This document shows, piece by piece, positions 5,887 to 11,223 of a DNA stretch of 11,223 nt. The notes beneath the pieces are model-generated. The model was not told where the DNA came from, searched no databases, and was given only the letters and a program-made list of their open reading frames with translations. Made by a program: the position numbers and the translations under genes. Every line of letters starts with the position of its first letter. The stretch's first letter is position 1. Source of the DNA: an uncultured Pseudomonadota bacterium (lineage in GTDB: Bacteria > Pseudomonadota > Alphaproteobacteria > RF32 > CAG-239); NCBI GenBank assembly GCA_949295395.1, contig CASFLB010000033.1:1-11223 (forward strand), read 5' to 3'.

Positions 5887-7740
5887 CTATATTTGGGGTC
5901 GATAAGGTAATAAGCGTACGGCGTTTAATATCGCGATGACCGATACACCGACATCGGCAAAAACAGCGGCCCAAATTGAGGCATAGCCCAAAGCTCCGAG
6001 GGCTAAGACCAAAAGTTTTACTCCAATGGCAAAAACTATATTTTCTTTGGCAATGAAAATTGTTTTCTTAGCAATTTTTAAGGCTGAGATGATTTTAGAA
6101 GGTTCATCGGTCATTAACACAATGTCTGCTGCTTCGACCGCAGCGTCTGAGCCCATGCCTCCCATGGCCATGCCGATATCCGAGCGAGCCAAGACCGGTG
6201 CATCGTTGATACCGTCTCCGACAAATATGAGCTGCCCATTTGGAGCTTTTTTATGTAAAAGTTCTTCTATCTTTGTGACTTTATCTGTTGGTAAAAGCTC
6301 GGTATGAACTGTATCTAGACCAAGCTTTTTTCCAATCTTATGTCCGATTTCTTTGCGGTCTCCTGTGAGCATCACAGTTTCTTTTACGCCATGTGTTTTC
6401 AAGAGAGAAATGGTTTGAGCCGCGTCTGGTTTTATCTCGTCTTCAATTTTGATATAGCCGGCAAGTTTGTTAGCGTATAAGACATAAAGAATCGTGCCGT
6501 TTTTTTCAATTTTGGGCTCTGAAATGTTGTATTTATCGAGCATCTTTTTATTGCCAACGGAGATTTCTTGATTGTTTATTTTTGCCTTAATTCCACAACC
6601 TGCAATTTCTTCAACTTCAGAAATATCTTTTAGGTCTGTTTTGTGTCCCCAAGCCTGTTTGATTGAAGTGGCAATCGGGTGATGCGAATATCCTTCAACC
6701 TTGGCGGCGTTTTGCAAAAGGGTTTCTTTGCTGCCTATAAAGGCGGTGATGTTGGTGACTTTGAAGTTGCCTTTCGTTAGGGTTCCGGTTTTATCAAAAA
6801 CAAAAATTTCAGCGCGGGAAAGAGCTTCAAGATAGTTTCCGCCCTTAATCAAAACACCGCATCTTGAGGCTGCACCCATGCCGGCAAAAAAGCTTAGCGG
6901 AATCGAGATAACTAATGCACATGGGCAAGAAATTACCAAAAAAGTGATGGCGCGATAAATCCATTCTTTAATGCCGAGTGAACTGCCGAGCAAGGGTGGC
7001 AAAAAGGCTAGAACTAAGGCAATGATAACAACTGTCGGTGTATAATAGCGGGCAAAACGTGTGATAAAAGCTTCTATTTGCGCTTTTTTTGAGCTGGCGT
7101 TTTCGACTAAATCTAAAATGCGTGCTACCGTTGAGTTAGAAAAAATGCTGGTGGTTTTTATTTCTATAACGCCATTCAGATTAACGCTTCCGCTCAAGAC
7201 ATTTTCGCCTTCAGAAACGTCGCGCGGTAAAGATTCTCCGGTTAGGGCTGATGTATTTAAACTGGCGGAACCTTTGATTATTGTTCCGTCAAGCGGAATG
7301 CGTTCTCCGGGCTGGACAATGATAATTTCTCCTCGTTTGACATCTTCCGGTGACACGGTTATTAATTCTTTTCCGCGTTTGACGTGTGCATAATCGGGGC
7401 GAATGTCCATAAGTGCGGCAATGGATTTACGTGATTTGTTAACAGCGTAAGACTGAAAAAATTCACCAACTTGGAAAAACAGCATAACGGCGACAGCTTC
7501 GGTATATTCCTGTAAGGCAAAGGCGCCGAAGGTTGCTATTGTCATTAAAAAATTTTCATCAAACACTTGGCCGTTGCGAATATTGCGAAGGGCTTTTAGT
7601 AAAATCGGTGTTCCGACAATCAGATATGCCGCAACTAAAAGAGCGAGTTCTATCATTTGTGGCAGCGGGAAAAAGGCTCCGGCAAATAGTAATGCGGCGA
7701 TTATAATTTTTATGAGCTGTTTTTTTAGTGATTTTGTCAT
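5887..7740 (-). CDS. P1B-type heavy-metal exporting ATPase (Zn/Cd/Pb type) lacking its own HMA domain
   Basis: It pumps soft divalent metals out of the cytoplasm across the inner membrane. Motifs in the 617 aa: actuator TGES (167-170), metal-site CPC in helix 6 (272-274), phosphorylation DKTGT (316-320), P1B-specific HP (354-355), TGDR (459-462) and hinge GDGIND (508-513). Lys575 in helix 7 and Asp596 in the VFADVG segment of helix 8 match the residues that define the Zn2+/Cd2+/Pb2+ subgroup (ZntA/CadA). The N-terminus goes straight into membrane helices: the usual fused HMA domain is missing, and a separate HMA gene lies 14 bases upstream on the same strand, with an ArsR-type gene before that. 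This indicates a metal-inducible operon. The ribosome site is weak (AAAGAAAG, about 9 bases before the ATG), so translation may be coupled to the HMA gene. Family certain, metal inferred. Confidence 0.95.
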   Translation of the reverse strand: MTKSLKKQLIKIIIAALLFAGAFFPLPQMIELALLVAAYLIVGTPILLKALRNIRNGQVFDENFLMTIATFGAFALQEYTEAVAVMLFFQVGEFFQSYAVNKSRKSIAALMDIRPDYAHVKRGKELITVSPEDVKRGEIIIVQPGERIPLDGTIIKGSASLNTSALTGESLPRDVSEGENVLSGSVNLNGVIEIKTTSIFSNSTVARILDLVENASSKKAQIEAFITRFARYYTPTVVIIALVLAFLPPLLGSSLGIKEWIYRAITFLVISCPCALVISIPLSFFAGMGAASRCGVLIKGGNYLEALSRAEIFVFDKTGTLTKGNFKVTNITAFIGSKETLLQNAAKVEGYSHHPIATSIKQAWGHKTDLKDISEVEEIAGCGIKAKINNQEISVGNKKMLDKYNISEPKIEKNGTILYVLYANKLAGYIKIEDEIKPDAAQTISLLKTHGVKETVMLTGDRKEIGHKIGKKLGLDTVHTELLPTDKVTKIEELLHKKAPNGQLIFVGDGINDAPVLARSDIGMAMGGMGSDAAVEAADIVLMTDEPSKIISALKIAKKTIFIAKENIVFAIGVKLLVLALGALGYASIWAAVFADVGVSVIAILNAVRLLPYRPQI

Positions 7741-7754
7741 TATCTATTCTTTCT

Positions 7755-7967
7755 TTATAATAATTCGCAATCTGGTTCAATTTTGCTGATGATTTTTTTG
7801 ATTTCTGCGACAAGGCTGTTTTCATCGCGGTCAAATTCTATTTCAATCTTTTGTGCAAAAAAGCTGACGGAAGCTGATTTGATGCCGTCAATTTTTTTGA
7901 GGGCGTCTTCGATTTTTGCGGCGCAATTAGCGCAGTCAAGATTTTCAAGTTTGAAAGTTTTTTTCAT
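7755..7967 (-). CDS. Free-standing HMA (heavy-metal-associated) metal-binding protein
   Basis: This 70-aa protein is a single HMA domain of the ferredoxin-like fold. The metal-binding motif is Cys12-Ala-Asn-Cys15 within LDCANCAAKIE, the form seen in CadA/ZntA N-terminal domains rather than the MxCxxC of copper chaperones. An extra Cys67 sits in the terminal KIEPDCELL. It most likely serves as the detached N-terminal metal-binding domain of the ATPase encoded 14 bases downstream, passing or sensing Zn, Cd or Pb. The ATG has a strong GGAGG 5 bases upstream. That ribosome site is also one arm of the dyad described for the promoter region. The split of HMA from the ATPase is seen directly; metal preference is inferred. 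Confidence 0.93.
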   Translation of the reverse strand: MKKTFKLENLDCANCAAKIEDALKKIDGIKSASVSFFAQKIEIEFDRDENSLVAEIKKIISKIEPDCELL

Positions 7968-7972
7968 TTTTT

Positions 7973-8032
7973 CCTCCGTTTAATATGTAAACAATTAAAT
8001 ATATGTTTAATTGTATAATAAAAAAACGGAGG
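7973..8032. repeat. Concentric inverted repeats at the metal-operon promoter
   Basis: Two perfect 9-bp inverted repeats share exactly the same centre (8002.5). The inner pair is ACAATTAAA (7991-7999) and TTTAATTGT (8006-8014) around a 6-base spacer. The outer pair is CCTCCGTTT (7973-7981) and AAACGGAGG (8024-8032). The two 9-base stretches between inner and outer arms are not complementary. On the minus strand the outer arm at 7981-7973 is the ribosome binding site of the HMA gene. Confidence 0.85.
7991..8014 (-). promoter_or_regulatory. Probable ArsR-family operator of the HMA-ATPase operon
   Basis: The 24-bp perfect inverted repeat (9-bp arms, 6-bp spacer) overlaps the -10 box and the expected transcription start, where ArsR/SmtB repressors typically bind AT-rich dyads. 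The nearby ArsR-type gene (8114-8473) is the obvious candidate protein. Binding is inferred. Confidence 0.65.
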
Positions 8033-8038
8033 TGTCAA
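8010..8038 (-). promoter_or_regulatory. Near-consensus promoter of the HMA-ATPase operon
   Basis: On the minus strand a perfect TTGACA (8038-8033), a 17-base spacer and TACAAT (8015-8010, five of six) precede the HMA gene. Transcription would start near 8003, giving a leader of about 35 bases. Confidence 0.75.
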
Positions 8039-8113
8039 GGGAAATGTTTTAAGCTGTGTAGATTATATATGGAATGTGCCTCAATAGAGAAAAAAGGATA
8101 AATAAATTTATGT

Positions 8114-8473
8114 TTACAATGGACATTGGATGTCAAAAATATCATCTATGGCACGGTGGAGAAGGGCGGCTTCCGGTGTATCGGCCAGTTTGTAATACAT
8201 TTCTTTGCCGTCACGGCGAGCGGAGATTAAGCCGGCTTGCTTAAGCAATCTTAAATGGTGCGATACGGCCGGAGAGCTCATTTCTACTGTGGCGGCAATG
8301 TTATTAACACAGGTTTCATGGTGGCATAAAAACCACAAGATTTTTAATCTTGTCGGGTCGCTGATGAGTTGAAAGGTCATTGATACTTTTTCAAAAGTCA
8401 TTGATTGCGGCATCTTTTGTCTTAAATTTTTTTCTGATGTGTCGTGTTCATGAAAGTTTTGAGGTGTTTTCAT
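8114..8473 (-). CDS. ArsR/SmtB-family metal-responsive repressor
   Basis: The product is a 119-aa winged-helix regulator that likely releases DNA when it binds a metal ion. I chose this ATG because AGGAGA lies 7 bases upstream; the frame extends 6 codons further to a TTG that overlaps this ribosome site. Seen: SDPTRLKILWFL (38-49), the helix-turn-helix around NNIAATVEMSSPAVSHHLRLLK (57-78) and the wing RRDGKEMYYKL (86-96). Possible metal ligands are Cys50, Cys55 (in ETCVNN, the position of the ELCVCD site but with the second Cys replaced by Asn), Cys117 near the C-terminus, and His8/His10 in the HEHD segment. It lies upstream of the HMA and ATPase genes on the same strand, with an operator-like dyad between, so it most likely controls them. 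The metal sensed cannot be fixed. Confidence 0.92.
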   Translation of the reverse strand: MKTPQNFHEHDTSEKNLRQKMPQSMTFEKVSMTFQLISDPTRLKILWFLCHHETCVNNIAATVEMSSPAVSHHLRLLKQAGLISARRDGKEMYYKLADTPEAALLHRAIDDIFDIQCPL

Positions 8474-8789
8474 GCTTACTTCTCCTGTCAAAAACAGTAC
8501 GATTTTAGCTTAATAAGGTTAAAGATATTTTAAATGTCAGAATTTTAGTTGTTTATAGAGGGAAAACTAAAAGATTGTCATAAATACTAGCCTTTTTGAA
8601 GATACTGCTTCAATAGAAGCTTCGCCGTGGTCATAAATTCGTAAAGGAAAGCTATTAACTCTACATAAACTGGCATTCCATCTCAAAAAATACAAAATAA
8701 GCACTATGAGCTTATCAGGTGGCAAAGTAATGATAACCTGAGGTATATCCCTCTATTCTCGGGTTGTTTATGGAGATATGGGATAGGTT
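8474..8789. other. Non-coding stretch between the membrane-protein operon and the arsR-type gene
   Basis: These 316 bases have no convincing gene. Structures seen: an 8-bp inverted repeat TTTTAGTT (8543-8550) / AACTAAAA (8565-8572); a hairpin GCTTC-AATA-GAAGC (8607-8620); and two mutually exclusive pairings, TTATCA/TGATAA (8712-8717 with 8731-8736) and TCAGGT/ACCTGA (8715-8720 with 8736-8741). A weak minus-strand -35-like CTGACA (8540-8535) could belong to an arsR promoter, but no good -10 follows. No T-rich intrinsic terminator is visible for the operon ending at 8790. Confidence 0.5.
8567..8752 (-). pseudogene. Possible remnant of a gene 3' end
   Basis: On the minus strand 61 codons are open between a TAG at 8755-8753 and a TAG at 8569-8567, with no good start codon or ribosome site near the beginning. 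The conceptual end reads RIYDHGEASIEAVSSKR and then a short hydrophobic tail. The composition is protein-like (mixed charged and hydrophobic residues in an AT-rich region), which is why I list it, but I recognise no family. It may equally be a chance open frame. Confidence 0.2.
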
Positions 8790-9680
8790 TTAACTGTATT
8801 CTTTTTGCAATATATTCTTACTTGGGGTATTCCAAAGCCAAATCATTGCTCCATAATAGATTAGGCGGATAACTGAGGAAAATAAAATATAATATGCAAA
8901 AACACCAAAGCCTGATAATTCACTATAAAAGGCTCTAAAGAAAAATACTTCACCGGTTATACAGCTTAAAGCCAAGGTCAGACTTAATATTAATTTTCCG
9001 ATAAAATATTTATTTTTTGAATGTTTTGTGTGGTTACAAAGAGTTATGAATATTTTTGGTAACTTAATATAAATAAGCCATAAGATAAACGGCACCAAAA
9101 GAATACAATAGAAAATTGTTGCAACTGGCGGAAATATAAATAACGAAACTAAAAACAGCAAAATTCCCAAAAGCAACGGATGCGTTTTTAAAATCTTAAT
9201 ATTTTTTTCTTCCCATAACACAAGTCGGTAAAGAGTATAAAGAAACAGCATATACAAAATAAAAGGTGAAAACATAAACAAAAGACCTATTATGGTATTT
9301 TTTATACTTTCATCTGTTATTATCAATAAATCTTCTAGGATAGTTCTTATTCCAAAAGCTGATATAAAGATAATCATTTCAGGAATTAGAAAGCGTAATT
9401 TACAGCCTAAAGGGAAAAAACGAACCGTAATAATTTTGAATAAAGTGTAATAAGTAAACACAAACCAGAAATACATAAATAAATTTTTTTCATCAAAATG
9501 ACAAATTTGGTTTAAATCTTCTCTAAACCAATGAAAATAGCTACTCCATTCAAATTCTAAATAGTTGCCAACATCAACACATACCGAATTATCTCTATCC
9601 ATATCAGCAAAAAACCAGTAACTATTGATCACGAGGATAATAAATAACAATTCTAGAATAAGATATTTGGCTATTTTCAT
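8790..9680 (-). CDS. Multi-pass membrane protein of unknown function with two modules (A+B)
   Basis: I do not recognise this 296-aa protein. Residues about 5-25, 68-88, 98-118, 130-153, 168-205, 226-246 and 258-283 are hydrophobic, suggesting seven or eight membrane helices. Between helices 1 and 2 is an outward loop with Cys34 and Cys60 around WSSYFHWF (45-52). Residues 1-155 resemble the whole 174-aa protein encoded just upstream (shared WS-x-YFHWF, YTL-x-KI and FSP-x-ILYML segments). Residues about 168-287 resemble the N-terminal two thirds of the 201-aa protein at the operon's start (an LG-x-LL helix, GE-x-FF, and IRLIYYGAMIWLW against LRIIAYVAMILVW). It therefore looks like a fusion of the two modules. 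Its ATG overlaps the preceding stop in ATGA, so translation is likely coupled. It is the last gene of the operon. Confidence 0.8.
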   Translation of the reverse strand: MKIAKYLILELLFIILVINSYWFFADMDRDNSVCVDVGNYLEFEWSSYFHWFREDLNQICHFDEKNLFMYFWFVFTYYTLFKIITVRFFPLGCKLRFLIPEMIIFISAFGIRTILEDLLIITDESIKNTIIGLLFMFSPFILYMLFLYTLYRLVLWEEKNIKILKTHPLLLGILLFLVSLFIFPPVATIFYCILLVPFILWLIYIKLPKIFITLCNHTKHSKNKYFIGKLILSLTLALSCITGEVFFFRAFYSELSGFGVFAYYILFSSVIRLIYYGAMIWLWNTPSKNILQKEYS

Positions 9681-10201
9681 TTTGTTGCACCTTTGGGCTT
9701 GTTTAATATCATTTCACGACATAAATAAATTAAAGTCAACATATAAAGAATCAAAGGTGAAAAAATCCTAAGCATCCCTAGTGCTAAATTCAGTACACTT
9801 TGAAAAGTAATAATAAAATCAGTATGATAAAACAGAAACCCAAGATAGACCGACATATAAACGATGATTTCCATAATTGAAAACGGCAAAGCTATTGTTT
9901 TTGGCATTTTAAATGCACCATAGATTTTAAGAAGCGTATAAAATGGTAAACTGAAAAAGTAAACACAGCACAAACCAAAGCCGCTAAAACGGCAAGGCAG
10001 CCCCTCGGCAGAATAAAACCAATGAAAATAGTTGCTCCAACCAAATGAAAGGTAATCGAGCTCAAATTCTCCGTATTCCGGAGTCATACAGGCATCGACT
10101 TCACCAACTTGTCCCAAAAGAATGTTTCCCCATGAATAAACGGCTACAAAGAGAACTAATTCTAAGAACAAATATAAAATTGATTTTGCAACTATCTTCA
10201 T
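9677..10201 (-). CDS. Membrane protein of unknown function (module A)
   Basis: This 174-aa product is unrecognised. It has about four hydrophobic segments (residues 7-29, 76-95, 104-124 and 136-161). The first is signal-like and is followed by an outward loop with Cys38 and Cys70 flanking WSNYFHWF (55-62). The whole protein aligns with residues 1-155 of the next gene's product, and a stretch of DNA is still nearly identical between them (10016-10039 against 9525-9548, 22 of 24 bases), pointing to a tandem duplication. Its last four bases overlap the next start (ATGA). The ribosome site before its ATG is weak. The 61-aa gene ends 30 bases upstream, so it appears to be in the same transcript. 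Function unknown; a structural or partner role beside the two-module protein is a guess. Confidence 0.78.
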   Translation of the reverse strand: MKIVAKSILYLFLELVLFVAVYSWGNILLGQVGEVDACMTPEYGEFELDYLSFGWSNYFHWFYSAEGLPCRFSGFGLCCVYFFSLPFYTLLKIYGAFKMPKTIALPFSIMEIIVYMSVYLGFLFYHTDFIITFQSVLNLALGMLRIFSPLILYMLTLIYLCREMILNKPKGATK

Positions 10202-10231
10202 CAGTTAATTCTGCATTTTCAAAAAAAATAA

Positions 10232-10417
10232 TTACAAATCGTCAACTTCTTGCCATGTTTCCAAACACCATGACTGAGAATGCCCTTCAGCAATACAATT
10301 ATCAATAAATTTATATCTAGAGTATCCCCACATCGTAAACATCACAAGCAATAGGATTACAAATAGCATAATCACAAACAAGATTATGGATTTTATGTTT
10401 TTTATAAAATTTTTCAA
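10232..10417 (-). CDS. Small single-span membrane protein with an outward cysteine pair
   Basis: I place the start at TTG (minus strand 10417-10415), because AGAGG lies 5 bases upstream and gives a typical MKNFIKNIKS beginning. The alternative TTG seven codons upstream has no ribosome site. The 61-aa product has a short basic N-terminus (Lys at 2, 6 and 9), one helix (about 10-31), and a 30-residue tail that should face the periplasm. The tail has Cys41 and Cys51 (IDNCIAEGHSQSWCLETW), spaced to form a small disulfide loop. It lies 40 bases after the 201-aa gene and 30 bases before the 174-aa gene on the same strand, so it is probably in the operon. I recognise no family. Confidence 0.65.
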   Translation of the reverse strand: MKNFIKNIKSIILFVIMLFVILLLVMFTMWGYSRYKFIDNCIAEGHSQSWCLETWQEVDDL

Positions 10418-10426
10418 TGAAACCTC

Positions 10427-10442
10427 TATTTTGTACAAAATA
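10427..10442. repeat. 16-bp perfect palindrome between two membrane-protein genes
   Basis: TATTTTGTACAAAATA is fully self-complementary. It lies between the stop of the 201-aa gene and the TTG start of the 61-aa gene, overlapping that gene's AGAGG ribosome site by one base. It could be a protein-binding site or a small RNA hairpin; no matching regulator is known to me. Confidence 0.5.
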
Positions 10443-10457
10443 TCGTAATATTAAATC

Positions 10458-11063
10458 TTACCATAAAGAGTGTTTATCCCAAAATTCTGTTCTAGCTTTT
10501 ACTGATGCATCTATTTCTTGCTGAATTTCCAGGGGAATAACACAATTTTTATCATCTAAGCAGTACATTTGGTAACTATCATAATCTGAACCTTCCGGCT
10601 CGATACTCATCAAATATGCCATACGTCCTGCCGATATTGTGGTTATAAATATGACCACAATAAGACTCCACTTGAGCTTGGGGAAAGGCTTAAATACTTT
10701 AGGCTGCCATACCAAAATCATTGCGACATAAGCGATTATTCTTAATATTAATAGTGACAGGGTACCAGCCAAAATCAGCAACAGAGTGATTTTGGGCAAA
10801 TAAGTCAAAACTCCTATAGCAAAAAATTCTCCAAGGGCTAAGACCATGTTAAAAACAAATATAATCGGAATTTTCCAAATTAAAGAGTATTTGGGAATAT
10901 CTTGCCAATCGCCGTTAAATACAAATTTCCAAATTAAAAAGGGAACAACAAATCCGACATAAATCGGGGGAATAATCAAAATAAAAAACATAAATGGCCA
11001 CGGAAATATTAGTGTTGACAAAAGCAATCCTAAAGCAATAAATGATTTCTTTTTTGTTAACAT
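10458..11063 (-). CDS. Membrane protein of unknown function (module B plus a periplasmic tail)
   Basis: First gene of the operon. I start it at the ATG giving MLTKKKSF (201 aa). The frame runs 20 codons further to a TTG, but that would lie inside the terminator/promoter segment and past the proposed -10. The upstream GGGA is a weak ribosome site. Hydrophobic segments lie at about 7-47 (probably two helices), 62-88, 91-119 and 131-152. The rest (about 153-201) is polar and contains Cys168 and Cys174 (CLDDKNC), followed by an acidic/basic helix-like end. Residues about 8-122 resemble the C-terminal half of the 296-aa product (LG-x-LL, GEFF, LRIIAYVAMILVW), so they are the stand-alone form of module B. 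No known family is recognised, and no catalytic motif is visible. Confidence 0.75.
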   Translation of the reverse strand: MLTKKKSFIALGLLLSTLIFPWPFMFFILIIPPIYVGFVVPFLIWKFVFNGDWQDIPKYSLIWKIPIIFVFNMVLALGEFFAIGVLTYLPKITLLLILAGTLSLLILRIIAYVAMILVWQPKVFKPFPKLKWSLIVVIFITTISAGRMAYLMSIEPEGSDYDSYQMYCLDDKNCVIPLEIQQEIDASVKARTEFWDKHSLW

Positions 11064-11093
11064 AAATATCGTCCCACAGTTAATTTTTATAAA

Positions 11094-11123
11094 AATATAA
11101 ACTAAGAATAGCCGATTTGTCAA
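11094..11123 (-). promoter_or_regulatory. Near-consensus promoter of the membrane-protein operon
   Basis: On the minus strand a perfect TTGACA (11123-11118) and TATATT (11099-11094, five of six) are spaced by 18 bases, giving a start near 11087 and a leader of about 24 bases. The -35 box spans the loop of the preceding terminator hairpin. Confidence 0.7.
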
Positions 11124-11133
11124 TCGGCTATTC
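11106..11133 (-). terminator. Terminator hairpin after the gene at the right edge
   Basis: A perfect 12-bp stem (GAATAGCCGATT at 11106-11117, AATCGGCTATTC at 11122-11133) with a 4-base loop lies 6 bases after the stop of the right-edge minus-strand gene. On the minus strand only a broken T-rich stretch follows. The longest T run (11135-11141) is on the plus strand, so it would work even better for plus-strand transcription. No plus-strand gene is seen nearby. Confidence 0.7.
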
Positions 11134-11139
11134 GTTTTT

Positions 11140-11223
11140 TTAATGAATTAGATGCTTGTAGTTATTGGGCAAATAATCACGACATACTTGAGCATCTCCG
11201 GACTGATATCCCTTCCATGCAGA
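11140..11223 (-). CDS. C-terminal end of an unrecognised protein (5' part outside window)
   Basis: The last 27 codons read as an open minus-strand frame ending in TAA: SAWKGYQSGDAQVCRDYL, then a short end PNNYKHLIH. The composition is protein-like and a terminator hairpin follows the stop directly, which supports a real gene running in from the right. The single visible Cys after a Gly/Ser/Asp-rich stretch loosely recalls the cysteine-containing tail of the 61-aa membrane protein, so it may be another exported or membrane-anchored protein. Too little is present to name it. Confidence 0.55.
   Translation of the reverse strand, partial: SAWKGYQSGDAQVCRDYLPNNYKHLIH

Noticed and set aside
8712..8792. 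Terminator for the membrane-protein operon (TCAGGT/ACCTGA and TATCCC/GGGATA pairings)
   Set aside because: The stems are short with long loops and no T run follows on the minus strand.
11064..11123. 20-codon N-terminal extension (TTG start) of the 201-aa membrane protein
   Set aside because: The TTG lies in the loop of the terminator hairpin and upstream of the proposed transcription start, so it would not be on the mRNA.
1..11223. tRNA or rRNA genes, CRISPR arrays, intact insertion sequences
   Set aside because: I saw no cloverleaf with a GTTCRA-type T-loop, no regularly spaced repeats, and no transposase frame with terminal inverted repeats.

Overview
The window looks like the chromosome of a low-GC, Gram-negative, probably anaerobic bacterium. 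An alphaproteobacterium is the best guess. The reasons are a SAM-II-type riboswitch (a class best known from Alphaproteobacteria), an MsbA-like exporter that implies an outer membrane, and the [FeFe]-hydrogenase maturase HydG with a TM1266-family partner, which fits a fermentative, perhaps gut-dwelling, lineage. This placement is inferred from gene content alone.

Left part (1-5090). The 3' end of metG (methionyl-tRNA synthetase) is followed by a strong intrinsic terminator. Next come a promoter-like segment, a SAM-II-like pseudoknot riboswitch whose 3' strand contains the Shine-Dalgarno sequence, and an unusually short, divergent metK (S-adenosylmethionine synthase). metK converges on an MsbA-like ABC exporter only 2 bases away. 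The exporter lies downstream of hydG on the minus strand, and the small TM1266-family gene precedes hydG. HydG uses S-adenosylmethionine to make the CO and cyanide ligands of the hydrogenase H-cluster; no hydA, hydE or hydF is in the window.

Middle part (5340-8473). A small DUF2934-like protein with a lysine/alanine-rich histone-like tail is transcribed divergently from the hydrogenase genes and ends at a bidirectional terminator. On the other side of that terminator is a minus-strand metal-resistance cassette: an ArsR/SmtB-family repressor, a free-standing HMA metal-binding protein, and a P1B-type ATPase (Zn/Cd/Pb type) without its own HMA domain. A near-consensus promoter sits in front of the HMA gene. 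A perfect inverted repeat covers its -10 and start point, and a second pair of inverted arms has exactly the same centre.

Right part (8474-11223). This is a visibly more AT-rich accessory block. A non-coding stretch of about 316 bases, possibly holding a gene remnant, is followed by four minus-strand genes for unrecognised membrane proteins that look like one operon. The proteins are built from shared modules: the last one (296 aa) resembles the 174-aa protein over its N-terminal half and the 201-aa protein over its C-terminal half. All four have a cysteine pair that would fall outside the membrane. The operon's promoter has its -35 box in the loop of the terminator of a further minus-strand gene, of which only the last 27 codons are in the window. 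This membrane-protein operon is the least explained part of the window.
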